DNA of 50,581 nucleotides from Patescibacteria group bacterium (GTDB lineage: Bacteria > Patescibacteriota > Minisyncoccia > Phycocordibacterales > UBA9973), in NCBI GenBank assembly GCA_030916965.1, contig JAUPVQ010000005.1:1-50581 (forward strand), in the 5' to 3' direction. This document shows, one piece after another, positions 28,372-38,001 of the stretch; positions within the stretch are counted from its first letter, which is position 1; the number at the start of each line of letters is the position of its first letter. A model generated the notes under the pieces. That model saw nothing but the letters and a program-made list of their open reading frames with translations, did no database searches and was not told the origin of the DNA. The translations under genes and the position numbers were made by a program.

Positions 28372-28396
28372 TACTTCTATACTAGTAGGCAAGTAT
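28371..28396. promoter_or_regulatory. second TrpR-operator-like site
   Basis: ATACTT-cta-TACTAGTA-ggc-AAGTAT; shares half-site sequence and outer arms with 27403-27442. Confidence 0.6.
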
Positions 28397-28430
28397 TTTA
28401 ATAATTTAATTTTTGGGGTATAATACTACT

Positions 28431-28715
28431 ATGATTGACCCACGGAAAAACAAAGATGAGCTTATAAAGGCTATTATGATTGCGAGCTCTGATAAGGCTG
28501 TGCTTGAGGCATTCCTAGAAGATTTGCTTACTCCAAGAGAAAGAAATGCACTACCCAAGCGCTGGGAGATTGTCCGCCGGTTGTACAAAGGGGAGAAGCA
28601 GTGGGATGTAGCAGAGGATTTGAAGCTAGGTGTTGCAACTGTAACCCGAGGCTCCAGAGAGCTAAAAGACAAGAATGGGGGCTTTATAAAAGTATTGAAA
28701 AAATTGTATAAATAA
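28431..28715 (+). CDS. trpR: TrpR-family transcriptional repressor (start ATG at 28431, leaderless)
   Basis: LTPRERNALPKRWEIVRRLYKGEKQWDVAEDLKLGVATVTRGSRELK matches the TrpR HTH (E. coli GIATITRGSNSLK). Confidence 0.85.
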   Translation: MIDPRKNKDELIKAIMIASSDKAVLEAFLEDLLTPRERNALPKRWEIVRRLYKGEKQWDVAEDLKLGVATVTRGSRELKDKNGGFIKVLKKLYK

Positions 28716-28716
28716 T

Positions 28717-29244
28717 ATGATACTATCTTTAATTGCAGGTATTGGAAAGAATAATGAGCTTGGACTTGGCAATGCACTTCTCTGGGATTTGCCACGCGAC
28801 ATGAAGCACTTCCGCGAAACTACAAGTGGCCACCCAGTGATCATGGGTCGCAAGACTTTTGAATCTATTGGCAAGCCCCTTCCAAAGCGAAGAAATATTG
28901 TGATTACTCGAGATAATTCTTATATGAAAGATGGTATTGAAGTAGCAAATTCGCTCGAAGAAGCACTTCGTTTAGCGAGCCTTGATCAGGGCAAGAACTT
29001 TGAAGAAAATCAGGAAGAAGTTGAAGCTTTTATAATCGGTGGTGCAGAAATTTACAAGCAAGCAATTGCAAAAGCTGGAAGACTCTACATTACGCATGTT
29101 GATAGCGCCTTTGAGGCAGATGCATTCTTCCCTGCTATAGATCAAGCTTTTTGGAAAGAAACAAAACGTGAGCACTACGATGCAGACGAACAAAATAATT
29201 TACCCATGGATTTCGTAGTATACGAACGCACTATTGCAAAATAA
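28717..29244 (+). CDS. folA: dihydrofolate reductase
   Basis: LIAGIGKNNELGLGNALLWDLPRDMKHFRETTSGHPVIMGRKTFESIGKPLPKRRNIV. Confidence 0.95.
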   Translation: MILSLIAGIGKNNELGLGNALLWDLPRDMKHFRETTSGHPVIMGRKTFESIGKPLPKRRNIVITRDNSYMKDGIEVANSLEEALRLASLDQGKNFEENQEEVEAFIIGGAEIYKQAIAKAGRLYITHVDSAFEADAFFPAIDQAFWKETKREHYDADEQNNLPMDFVVYERTIAK

Positions 29245-29268
29245 TTAATAAAAAGGCAAAATAGCATT

Positions 29269-29805
29269 ATGATTTTATCTGACAAAAAAATTCTAGAATG
29301 TGTCGAAAAAGGCGAGATCGTAATCACGCCTTTTGATGAGAGTAATATGGGTGGCAATTCATATGATGTCCACTTGAGCAAACACCTTGCCCAATATATA
29401 GATGAGTGTATTGATGCTAAAAAACACAACGAGATTAAACATTTCGAAATACCAGAAGAAGGCTTCGTATTACAACCGGGCCAACTCTATCTCGGCTCCA
29501 CTCTTGAATACACAGAGACGCACAAGCATGTACCATTCCTCGAGGGTAAATCAAGTACCGGGCGCCTAGGTGTAGATATACATGCCACTGCCGGTAAAGG
29601 AGATGTAGGATTCTGCGGATATTGGACTCTTGAAATATCGACAAGCAAGCCTGTACGCATATATGCGGGGATGCCAATCGGCCAAGTGATATACTATGTA
29701 GTAGATGGGGAGGTAGAAAGAAATTATGGTAAAAAAACAAGTGCTAAATATCACAACCAAGATCACCTACCAAAAGAATCAATGATGTGGAAAAATAACT
29801 TTTAA
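29269..29805 (+). CDS. dcd: dCTP deaminase-family protein
   Basis: MILSDKKILECVEKGEIVITPF…LEGKSSTGRLGVDIHATAGKGDVGFCGYWTLEI. Confidence 0.9.
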   Translation: MILSDKKILECVEKGEIVITPFDESNMGGNSYDVHLSKHLAQYIDECIDAKKHNEIKHFEIPEEGFVLQPGQLYLGSTLEYTETHKHVPFLEGKSSTGRLGVDIHATAGKGDVGFCGYWTLEISTSKPVRIYAGMPIGQVIYYVVDGEVERNYGKKTSAKYHNQDHLPKESMMWKNNF

Positions 29806-29808
29806 TTA

Positions 29809-29850
29809 TTAAAAAATAAAACCCTACAGTTGTAGGGTTTTATTTTTTAA
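29809..29850. terminator. bidirectional terminator between dcd and rplK
   Basis: TTAAAAAATAAAACCCTACA-GT-TGTAGGGTTTTATTTTTTAA, 20-bp arms. Confidence 0.9.
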
Positions 29851-29856
29851 CATTTG

Positions 29857-30282
29857 TTAATCAACTATTGTTATACCTGCTGAACGTGCACTTCCTTCGA
29901 TAATCTTCATTGCACCTTCGATGTCTTTTGCATTGAGATCAGGCATCTTCTTCTCGGCGATTTCACGGACTTGTGCCTTTGTGATTTTGCCTACTTTTGA
30001 AGTATTTGGCTTACCTGAACCTTTCTCTACCCCTGCAGCCTTTTGGATCAATCCTGCTACTGGTGGAGTCTTGACGACGAAATCGTAAGTACGGTCTTCA
30101 TAAACGAATATTTGTACACCCACTACATCACCTGCCATAGCAAGAGTAGCAGCGTTGAACTTTTGACAGAATTCTGCAATGTTCACTCCGGCTTGTCCGA
30201 GCGCAGGTCCAAGTGGTGGAGCTGGGGTTGCCTTTGCAGCTTGGATCTGTAACTTCACTTTCTTCATTATTTTCTTTGCCAT
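29857..30282 (-). CDS. rplK: 50S ribosomal protein L11
   Basis: [34 protein letters not shown]. Confidence 0.97.
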   Translation of the reverse strand: MAKKIMKKVKLQIQAAKATPAPPLGPALGQAGVNIAEFCQKFNAATLAMAGDVVGVQIFVYEDRTYDFVVKTPPVAGLIQKAAGVEKGSGKPNTSKVGKITKAQVREIAEKKMPDLNAKDIEGAMKIIEGSARSAGITIVD

Positions 30283-30363
30283 AAATTTTTTATACTTAAA
30301 TACTAATATTTATCATTATATTCTGTACAGAAGGAGAAGCGCCTTTTGTACAAACAATATATC

Positions 30364-30912
30364 CTACAGCTTTTTAATTTGCAAGAAGTCCAATTCTACT
30401 GGTGTCTCGCGTCCGAACATTGATACCAACACCTTGACCTTGCCTCGATCTTGATCGATCTCGCTGACCTTGCCTTCCAAATCCTTGAATGGGCCGTCTG
30501 CAATACGAACAATCTCTTCCAGAGTTAGATCAATTGCATGTTTTGCATTCTCGGCTTTGTCCATACGGCCAAAGAGATCATCAACTTCACTCTTGTTCAA
30601 TGGAACTGGATTTACACCTGCACCAACGAATCCTGTAACACGAGGAGTGTTGCGAACTACGTACCATGAATTGTCATCCACTATCATATCTACAAGGACA
30701 TATCCTGGGTACACCTTCTCTTCAACTTCTACTCTCTTTCCACCTTTGATTTTAATTTTCTTTTCTGTTGGAACAATAACATTGAAAATCTTGTCATTCA
30801 TACCCAAACTATCTATACGCTGACGTAGGTTTCTAAGCACGGCATTTTCATACCCTGCATATGTGTGTATTGCATACCAATTCCTCTCGCCTCTTAATTC
30901 TTGTTTTGCCAT
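30364..30912 (-). CDS. nusG: transcription termination/antitermination protein NusG
   Basis: NWYAIHTYAGYENAV…PGYVLVDM…VRIADGPFKDLEGKVSEID. Confidence 0.95.
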   Translation of the reverse strand: MAKQELRGERNWYAIHTYAGYENAVLRNLRQRIDSLGMNDKIFNVIVPTEKKIKIKGGKRVEVEEKVYPGYVLVDMIVDDNSWYVVRNTPRVTGFVGAGVNPVPLNKSEVDDLFGRMDKAENAKHAIDLTLEEIVRIADGPFKDLEGKVSEIDQDRGKVKVLVSMFGRETPVELDFLQIKKL

Positions 30913-30923
30913 AAAAAAATATT

Positions 30924-31109
30924 TTATCTATTAAGTAATTTCTCGAGACCTAGTTTAAATATAAAATCAAAAACACCCAAATAATAAGCAACTAGTACAG
31001 AGACTAGGATCACAGCAGTAGTAAAACCGATTGTTTGCTTACGAGTTGGCCACTTTACATTGTCCATCTCCACCTTTGTTTCCTTGATATAATTTGTTAT
31101 TTTGTTCAT
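30924..31109 (-). CDS. secE: preprotein translocase subunit SecE
   Basis: ETKVEMDNVKWPTRKQTIGFTTAVILVSVLVAYYLGVFDFIF. Confidence 0.93.
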   Translation of the reverse strand: MNKITNYIKETKVEMDNVKWPTRKQTIGFTTAVILVSVLVAYYLGVFDFIFKLGLEKLLNR

Positions 31110-31191
31110 AAATTTTTACTTCTATTAAAAAACACCCCGGGGGTGTGTATATTTAGATAATACCCTTTTAAACAAACAAAGTCAATACAAC

Positions 31192-31221
31192 AAAAAACCC
31201 CTCAATTCTGAGGGGTTTTTT
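31192..31221. terminator. terminator of the SIMPL-domain transcript
   Basis: AAAAAACCCCTCA-ATTC-TGAGGGGTTTTTT. Confidence 0.75.
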
Positions 31222-31232
31222 GCTCTTAGTCC

Positions 31233-32018
31233 TTATTTTATCTTGTAAGTAATTGTTACGGTTGAAGTAATCTTATTCTCCCCTTTTGGCAATGCTGGTG
31301 CCACTTCGGGAGTAGCCATTGAATCTGATTTCATCATCGCATTCGCATACATTATTGGATATCCTCCAGAATTTTCAGAGAAGCTTACTACGTCCCCAAG
31401 CCTTACATGCAATTCCTTCGCCAAAACTTTTGCTTTTGCGCGAGCTTTCTCGATTGCCTTTCCACGAGCTTCTTCTTTAAGTGCCTCTTCATCGTCAATA
31501 CTAAATGTAGGACCAGAAATATTTGTAATTCCTAGATTTGCTAACCCTGTACGAACTTCGTTTGCATTGTCTGCGTTACGAACCTTGATAGTTATTGATT
31601 GTGTCGCTGTGTATCCTACTATTACTGTCTCGCCTTGTGGACAAGGATAAGTAATACAATAAATTTGGTTGTTTTTATATTTTGGATTTACTCCTCCGTA
31701 TTCTGACTTTATGTCTTTGTCTTCAATCTTTTGATCTTTAGTGTAAGCTAAAATTTTTGTAACCATTTCGTTTACCAAACCTTGGGCTTCTTTTGCTGTC
31801 TTTCCTTCTTTCTCTACATTAAGAGTTATAACTGCAACATCAGGAACTGCCATAACATCAGCCTCAGCAGTAACCGAGATCGTGTTTTCTTGTTGACCAA
31901 ACATTCTTTTGTCATTGTCTAAGGTGTGTATAATCTTTGCTACAACTAGCAAACACAATAAGCCCATTAAAATAGTAGTAAATTTGATAAATCTCTTGTT
32001 TGTTGTAATTGTTTCCAT
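31233..32018 (-). CDS. SIMPL (DUF541) domain secreted/membrane protein
   Basis: ISVTAEADVMAVPDVAVITLNVEKEGKTAKEAQ…. Confidence 0.85.
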   Translation of the reverse strand: METITTNKRFIKFTTILMGLLCLLVVAKIIHTLDNDKRMFGQQENTISVTAEADVMAVPDVAVITLNVEKEGKTAKEAQGLVNEMVTKILAYTKDQKIEDKDIKSEYGGVNPKYKNNQIYCITYPCPQGETVIVGYTATQSITIKVRNADNANEVRTGLANLGITNISGPTFSIDDEEALKEEARGKAIEKARAKAKVLAKELHVRLGDVVSFSENSGGYPIMYANAMMKSDSMATPEVAPALPKGENKITSTVTITYKIK

Positions 32019-32069
32019 ATATTATTAATATTAACCTGATAATACGACTTAAACCTATTATACCATACC

Positions 32070-32747
32070 CTACTTATTCAAAACATCGCTAGTAATTGCC
32101 CCATCAGTCATGAATATAGTTCTATCTGCAAGCTTGGCATACTCTGGTTCGTGCGTCACCATTATGATCGTCTGTCCATCTTTATTTAAGTCCAAAAAGG
32201 CTTGGATAACTTGCTCCGAAGTCTCGGAATCAAGATTGGCTGTCGGCTCATCTGCAAAAATAATCTTTGGGTCATGAGCAATCGCTCGAGCGATTGATAC
32301 ACGCTGTTGCTGGCCACCCGACAACTGACTCGGTAAGTTGTTCATACGATCTAATATACCCAAACGCTCTAATGCTTTGCATGCTTTACCTACTGCCTCT
32401 TTTTTACTATAACCTTGCATCAAAAGAGGTAGCATCGTATTCTCGAGTGCAGTAAGTGAAGGTAGTATTGCATAATCTTGGAATATATAACCCAGGCTGT
32501 TCAACCTAACATCTGTACGCTCATTTTCCCCGATTGGTACGTAATCCCTACCATCTATCCAGACCTCTCCGCTTGTTGGGATATCAAGCAACCCTAGTTG
32601 ATAAAGAAGTGTAGACTTACCAGACCCAGAGCGACCCGAAACTGTAAGAAACTGTCCTTCTGGCACAGCAAAAGAAACATTATTTAGCGCTATAATTTCT
32701 TGATCTCCGTTCTTAAACTTTTTAGTTAAATTTTTTACTTCTATCAT
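32070..32747 (-). CDS. ABC transporter ATP-binding protein (MacB/LolD-like)
   Basis: GRSGSGKSTLLYQLG, LSGGQQQRVSIARA, FADEPTANLDS. Confidence 0.95.
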   Translation of the reverse strand: MIEVKNLTKKFKNGDQEIIALNNVSFAVPEGQFLTVSGRSGSGKSTLLYQLGLLDIPTSGEVWIDGRDYVPIGENERTDVRLNSLGYIFQDYAILPSLTALENTMLPLLMQGYSKKEAVGKACKALERLGILDRMNNLPSQLSGGQQQRVSIARAIAHDPKIIFADEPTANLDSETSEQVIQAFLDLNKDGQTIIMVTHEPEYAKLADRTIFMTDGAITSDVLNK

Positions 32748-32751
32748 ACAA

Positions 32752-34029
32752 TTATCTTCCTAAGATTGCGCTTAGTGTATTTTGCTTAATAACAATCCGT
32801 GCTGGAATAAATCCGGCAATCATTGTAGTCACCAACAATATACCGGCTCTGTATAATGTCCCTGGTAGTGTAGCTACTAAAATTCCGTCGGAGAATGGGA
32901 AGTTGATCGGGTTGGCAGTAAAGTATGGTTTGATGAAAAAGAATATCAAAACCATCCCTACAATAATTCCAGACAATGCATAAATCACAGCCTGATAAAT
33001 ATATGAGTATAGAATTGCCTTTCGGTTAATACCTATACCCTTCAGTATACCAATATAACGCCTACGAGTAATTGCATTTACGAATATAACAATAAATATT
33101 GTAATAGATGCAACAACAAGTCCTATTCCTGAAATTGCACTTCCCAATATTCCAAATGTTGCTTTAATATCTTTTAAGAATTTAGGAAAAGCATCTTCAG
33201 CTGTTTGAACACGGGCGTACTCACCCACACCATTGTCGAGTAAATATTGCTTGATCAAGCTTGGCTCTGTGCCAGGAAGAACTTGGATAGCGATTTTACT
33301 AGCGTTGAAGTCTTCTCTTCCGATCATTTTACGGACCTCACTCTCCAGAGCAACAACAGAAGTGTCGAAGTCGTCTACTTTACTTGAAAGGATTCCTTTT
33401 ACAATATATTCTTTTGATTTATTATCAACTGTAACTTTTATCCTTGAACCTACAGAAATATTCTTCAATGTTTGGAACCCCGGTGCATCAATCGGAGTAA
33501 ATTCATAAAGCAAATTTTTACCTATCAAAACACTGTCTTGATCAGAAGGAGTTAGATACGAGCCACGAACAATAAACTTGGAAACTCCTGAGAATTTCTC
33601 CTCTTGGATGGGATCAATACCCATAAATGACCCTCCGGCACCATTGCGCAATTCTCCAGGCTTTACTGTCGAACGATAATCGGACTCAAAGCGAGCACTG
33701 CCTGCATATCGTACGGTATGATTTTTGTAATTAGGGATTGTCTTTACTATATTTACTACCTCTTGAGTATTTAATATGTACGAGCGATTCAAAAATGAAG
33801 TAATTACAACATCTCCAATCGAGTACTTTTTCTGTGCATCTTCGGAGCCTTGGATAAGGCCGATCAAAATACCAGAAACAACAACTAGGTTTAAGAAGGT
33901 CAAAGTCATCACCGCCATAATAAGTGTTGTTGTCCATATATTTGCTCGTCGAATATCGCGCTTGGCCAAAAACCAACCAACTTTTATATTTTTCAAAAAA
34001 TCTTTTTCAAAGGCAGAAATTCTATCCAT
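32752..34029 (-). CDS. ABC transporter permease (FtsX/MacB-like)
   Basis: 4-TM topology with large extracytoplasmic domain; TRRRYIGILKGIGINRKAILYSYIYQA. Confidence 0.85.
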   Translation of the reverse strand: MDRISAFEKDFLKNIKVGWFLAKRDIRRANIWTTTLIMAVMTLTFLNLVVVSGILIGLIQGSEDAQKKYSIGDVVITSFLNRSYILNTQEVVNIVKTIPNYKNHTVRYAGSARFESDYRSTVKPGELRNGAGGSFMGIDPIQEEKFSGVSKFIVRGSYLTPSDQDSVLIGKNLLYEFTPIDAPGFQTLKNISVGSRIKVTVDNKSKEYIVKGILSSKVDDFDTSVVALESEVRKMIGREDFNASKIAIQVLPGTEPSLIKQYLLDNGVGEYARVQTAEDAFPKFLKDIKATFGILGSAISGIGLVVASITIFIVIFVNAITRRRYIGILKGIGINRKAILYSYIYQAVIYALSGIIVGMVLIFFFIKPYFTANPINFPFSDGILVATLPGTLYRAGILLVTTMIAGFIPARIVIKQNTLSAILGR

Positions 34030-34030
34030 A

Positions 34031-35323
34031 TTACTTTTTGTTTATTACCACAACACTGTCCCCTTCACTCAAACCACTTTGGATTTCGACTAAGTTGCCG
34101 TCACCAATTGCGCCGATAGTTACTGGCACGTATTTGTATAATTTGCGTTTGTCGTTTGTTATTAAACCTACAGTTGATACACCATCAACAGTTTGGATAG
34201 ACAACAGTGGAGCAACTAGTACGTTTTCTTTTGTAAATGTTGTTATAACAATGTTGGCATTCATTCCCGGGCGAATCACGGATTCTGTATCTTTTAATCC
34301 AACTTTGATCTTGTAATTTACTACACCGTCTGTGTTGTTAGAAGACGGGTCAATAGAAAATACTTCTCCTTGGAAAAATTTGTCAGGACCCACTGCATCA
34401 TAAGTTATCTTTACAGGGTGACCAATTTTAACGATTGCAATATTTGCTTCATTTATATTTGCCTCTAGGTATAAACTACTGATATCTTGTAGTACCATTA
34501 CTTGCTTTTGTGATACAGCGAGCTCACCTAACTTGATGTCAACACTTGTAATAGTTCCTCCACCTGGTGCACGCAATAATGTGTTTTCATATTTAGAATT
34601 TGCAGACTCTAGACTACCTTGAGCAGACAATATATCTGCTTTTGCCAAATCTAGATCGGATGTTCGAGCAAGTGCCTGCTTTACATCAAGCTCAGCTTGA
34701 CGCTGATTGATTGTTGATTGTAGTCCAGAGAGAATTGTGTCTCTTGTTTTTTTTGCATATTCAAAATCATTTTTGGCAGTAATCAGATTTGTGCCGGAGC
34801 TAGTAGCAGTAGAATAATATTTATTTTGTGCTTCCTCTACAAGGATATCTTGCTGGATTTTTGTATTTGCATATTCTGTTTTTGCATTATCTAAAAGAAT
34901 TTTTGATAGAGCAATCTCAGACTCGGTACTACCCTCTTGAATCTTGTTGAATTTTGCTTGAGCTTGGGCTACATTTGCACGAGCCTTTGTAAGCTCAGCA
35001 AGTTCTGCCCCTTGATCTAAATGTGCAAGTATCTGACCTTTATAAACCTTGTCACCAACAGAAACATTGAGTGACTTAACAATTCCGCTATTACTAAAAG
35101 ATAGTGATAGGTCTGTCTTTGAAGTTACCTGACCTGTAGCAAGTACTGTTTTTGCAAGATTCATACGGACAACTTTTTCTGCAATAATACTTGAACTATT
35201 GTCAGTAGGACCAAATTTTTTATAGCCTAAAAAAATTACCAAAACAAATATAACAGCAAAGAAGATTTTCCTCCTTGTTGACCAGGATTTTATTTTTTTA
35301 AATATATTATTAGTTTTTTCCAT
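34031..35323 (-). CDS. efflux periplasmic adaptor / HlyD-like protein
   Basis: VLATGQVTSKTDLSLSFSNSGIVKSLNVSVGDKVYKGQILAHLD; coiled coil. Confidence 0.88.
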   Translation of the reverse strand: MEKTNNIFKKIKSWSTRRKIFFAVIFVLVIFLGYKKFGPTDNSSSIIAEKVVRMNLAKTVLATGQVTSKTDLSLSFSNSGIVKSLNVSVGDKVYKGQILAHLDQGAELAELTKARANVAQAQAKFNKIQEGSTESEIALSKILLDNAKTEYANTKIQQDILVEEAQNKYYSTATSSGTNLITAKNDFEYAKKTRDTILSGLQSTINQRQAELDVKQALARTSDLDLAKADILSAQGSLESANSKYENTLLRAPGGGTITSVDIKLGELAVSQKQVMVLQDISSLYLEANINEANIAIVKIGHPVKITYDAVGPDKFFQGEVFSIDPSSNNTDGVVNYKIKVGLKDTESVIRPGMNANIVITTFTKENVLVAPLLSIQTVDGVSTVGLITNDKRKLYKYVPVTIGAIGDGNLVEIQSGLSEGDSVVVINKK

Positions 35324-35325
35324 TT

Positions 35326-35835
35326 TTATTTTTTTATTGCAACGAGCTCTACTTCGAATATAAGATCAGAATTAGGAGGTATACGATCTCCTGCTCCTCG
35401 TGCCCCGTAGGCTTTCTCCGCAGGGATGTTTAATGTCTTTTTTTCTCCGACTTTCATTCCGACTAGACCCTCGTCCCAACCTTTGATAACTTGGCCAGCC
35501 CCTAGTATAAACTCAAACGGTTGCACATGACCAAATTTTGGGTCTACATTTGAATCAAACACAGTTCCGTTTGTAAGTCTGCCTGTGTAATTCATTGATA
35601 ATACATCTCCGTTTTTTGATATTTCTTCCATAGATTTTTTTGTTGGTGATAAAACATTTTCAGGATTTTCCTCTATAATTTTCTCTGAGTTGGAAACTTG
35701 CTCATTTTCTGTAATTTGAGCCTTGCCTGGTGCTTGTACTTCCTTTTTTGCAAAAGCATACACAACAAATCCAACCAATATAATAGTGATAATTATAGAA
35801 ACTGTCATTGAAATTTTTCCTTCTTGTTTATTCAT
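35326..35835 (-). CDS. FKBP-type peptidyl-prolyl isomerase
   Basis: MNYTGRLTNGTVFDSN…FEFILGAGQVIKGWDEGLVGMKVGEKKTLNIPAEKAYG. Confidence 0.92.
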   Translation of the reverse strand: MNKQEGKISMTVSIIITIILVGFVVYAFAKKEVQAPGKAQITENEQVSNSEKIIEENPENVLSPTKKSMEEISKNGDVLSMNYTGRLTNGTVFDSNVDPKFGHVQPFEFILGAGQVIKGWDEGLVGMKVGEKKTLNIPAEKAYGARGAGDRIPPNSDLIFEVELVAIKK

Positions 35836-35907
35836 ACCATTTGATATTAATTATAATAATATGCTCATTGTAGCATAAATATACCCTATTATAAATACGA
35901 ATTTGAA

Positions 35908-36552
35908 TTAAATAATAGTCTTTTTGAACAGTGGTATCATGGCCTCGCACATATCATTTGTAATTTCATTTGGTTTAATATTTGTATGTGCAAATATCTT
36001 TTCCTCTATACTATACAATGCTAGGTAGATATCCTGTATTTCTGTGCCTTTTTTTGCATTCTCACCTCCTCCGTATCTCGCCTCCATATCTATCATTCTT
36101 TCTTTTAGTGTTGCCACCCCCGTCGGCTTAACCCTCATGTCGGCATACAAACAAATCATTTTCTCGATTTCGTTGGATTCGTTCACATTTACTGATTTTG
36201 AAAAGCCCATAGAATTCAAAAGCTCGAGCACCCTTAAGCTTGCCCCTACTTCAAGAGCGATTGCGACAGTTGCATTGTGTTGATCGTTGCCATACTTCTC
36301 TATAAAATTACTCTTAACACTCTGCCAATATTCGATACCAAGCGGTTCATTAAACTCTGGGAATTTAGTTAAGTCGAATTTAATAATATTGCCCATATCA
36401 TGCAGTAAGCATGTATTGATAATACTTTTTTTATCAACAGAAGTCTGGAAATTATCGCAAATCAAGCTTGCAACTGCAGCAACACGATACATGTGGCTAC
36501 ACAATTGTGGCATGATATAATAGCTTGCATAAACTTCTTCAACCGTCTTCAT
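35908..36552 (-). CDS. HD-domain phosphohydrolase-like protein
   Basis: LCSHMYRVAAVASLIC…CLLHDMGNIIKFD. Confidence 0.75.
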   Translation of the reverse strand: MKTVEEVYASYYIMPQLCSHMYRVAAVASLICDNFQTSVDKKSIINTCLLHDMGNIIKFDLTKFPEFNEPLGIEYWQSVKSNFIEKYGNDQHNATVAIALEVGASLRVLELLNSMGFSKSVNVNESNEIEKMICLYADMRVKPTGVATLKERMIDMEARYGGGENAKKGTEIQDIYLALYSIEEKIFAHTNIKPNEITNDMCEAMIPLFKKTII

Positions 36553-36591
36553 AAGGCTATTATACCATAGTCTTAAATTTGCATTTAAAAA

Positions 36592-37014
36592 CTATTTTAA
36601 TTTTCCTGGATGGTAGCCATCCTCTTGGTCGTTAATTTCTCGATTATGAGCTTCTTGTTCTGAGATGTAATCTTCTTGATCTTCAAGGACTTTGTTCCCC
36701 CAAGCAGCATAAGCAGAATTGGTAAAAACGGTATCACACTCTGCAACCATTGGTACATTGTATGTATGCAGGCCTCCGATAAAACTTGATAACTTTTCTG
36801 ATAGACTTTTTTTTGTTGTAAATATAACCATATATTGGACAACATCTTGTATCACATTTTGCCATGGATAAATAGATTCTATAGGCCAGAAGTCTGCACA
36901 AATTGCCAACTTCTCCTCAACAGCTGCGTACCCAAGATGTTTAGCCTCCCCTTTGTCTCGACAGGTTGTATATATAAATACCATTTTATCTTGAGTATCT
37001 TTATTTAGAATCAT
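36592..37014 (-). CDS. CutA1-like divalent-cation tolerance protein
   Basis: FIYTTCRDKGEAKHLGYAAVEEKLAICADFWPIESIYPWQN. Confidence 0.75.
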   Translation of the reverse strand: MILNKDTQDKMVFIYTTCRDKGEAKHLGYAAVEEKLAICADFWPIESIYPWQNVIQDVVQYMVIFTTKKSLSEKLSSFIGGLHTYNVPMVAECDTVFTNSAYAAWGNKVLEDQEDYISEQEAHNREINDQEDGYHPGKLK

Positions 37015-37019
37015 AAATT

Positions 37020-37568
37020 TTATTTAATTCGAGAAACATATTTATAATTGACCATTAACAATAATATAAATAGTGACGCAGTTAATGCCATAACAGGAAT
37101 AGTCACATAACTGAATTCAAACACGTAGCGAGTTGCGCAAGAAACCTCTGTTGCACTTGGTGCAGCACAAGGGAGCCCAGCGGTACCACCATGCTCTATA
37201 TATACATGATATAAAGATGTAACAATACCAAGTAGTGCAAATACAATAGAGAAATCTACAATTGTACGATCACGCTTGTATAATTCCATTCCGAAAAGAA
37301 TAAACTGAGGATAAATAAATATACGCTGTAAATAACAAAGCTCGCAAACTGGGAATCCTATTACATTTGAATAAAATAAACTTAATGCAATCGCTCCCAA
37401 TGCAATCAAAAATCCAATATAAAAAGCAGAGTCCTTAAAAAATTTACGAACAACATTCTCCCTATCTGGAACGAAAAGCATAGTTACAACAAGCACTAAA
37501 CAAAATAGTTGCATTACAACAACACTGATCGATACAAATTGATTAAAGCTGTTTATATATGTAGGCAT
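37020..37568 (-). CDS. dsbB: disulfide bond formation protein DsbB-like
   Basis: VIGFPVCELCYLQRIFIYPQ; 4 TM; second Cys pair. Confidence 0.85.
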   Translation of the reverse strand: MPTYINSFNQFVSISVVVMQLFCLVLVVTMLFVPDRENVVRKFFKDSAFYIGFLIALGAIALSLFYSNVIGFPVCELCYLQRIFIYPQFILFGMELYKRDRTIVDFSIVFALLGIVTSLYHVYIEHGGTAGLPCAAPSATEVSCATRYVFEFSYVTIPVMALTASLFILLLMVNYKYVSRIK

Positions 37569-37574
37569 AAATTT

Positions 37575-37952
37575 TTATTGAGGTAATACACACTGAGTCT
37601 TCTCGGCCAGAGTCTTTAGATCTACTTCACCATAAAGCTTTTCGCCACTTGGGAATATCCATGTTGGGTAGCCTTCTATCTTTTTATCAAGACAAATTTG
37701 TGTTACTGATCTATCTGGGTTGGAACATTCTATATAAGGAAGCAGGTTTTTAGCACCGCCAAACAAAGCCTTTTGCGATTGGCAGTGTGGACACCAGAAA
37801 GCTCCATAGAATTCTGCCCCACTATCCTTTATACATTGTGCTAATGGTCCATATTTACCAACAGCTTTTGGTTTATTTGCAAATACTCCCAACACAACAA
37901 CAAGCACGATAACTAATAGTGTAATAACAATAAATTTCTTTGTTTGAGTCAT
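37575..37952 (-). CDS. thioredoxin-like membrane-anchored oxidoreductase
   Basis: CxxC in AEFYGAFWCPHCQSQKALFG after an N-terminal TM. Confidence 0.8.
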   Translation of the reverse strand: MTQTKKFIVITLLVIVLVVVLGVFANKPKAVGKYGPLAQCIKDSGAEFYGAFWCPHCQSQKALFGGAKNLLPYIECSNPDRSVTQICLDKKIEGYPTWIFPSGEKLYGEVDLKTLAEKTQCVLPQ

Positions 37953-37965
37953 ATGTCTATTATAC

Positions 37966-38001
37966 CCCGTAGTGAAATTTTAGTAAAATTCTACTACCGG
38001 G
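37966..38001. promoter_or_regulatory. inverted repeat overlapping the promoter of the thioredoxin-like/dsbB operon
   Basis: CCCCGTAGTgaaATTTTAGTAAAATtctACTACcGGGG; overlaps the -35 region upstream of TATAAT (37959-37964). Confidence 0.45.

Noticed and set aside
29809-29850. Near-perfect long palindrome as an operator or mobile end
   Set aside because: Located between convergent genes with A/T tracts on both sides; a bidirectional terminator explains it
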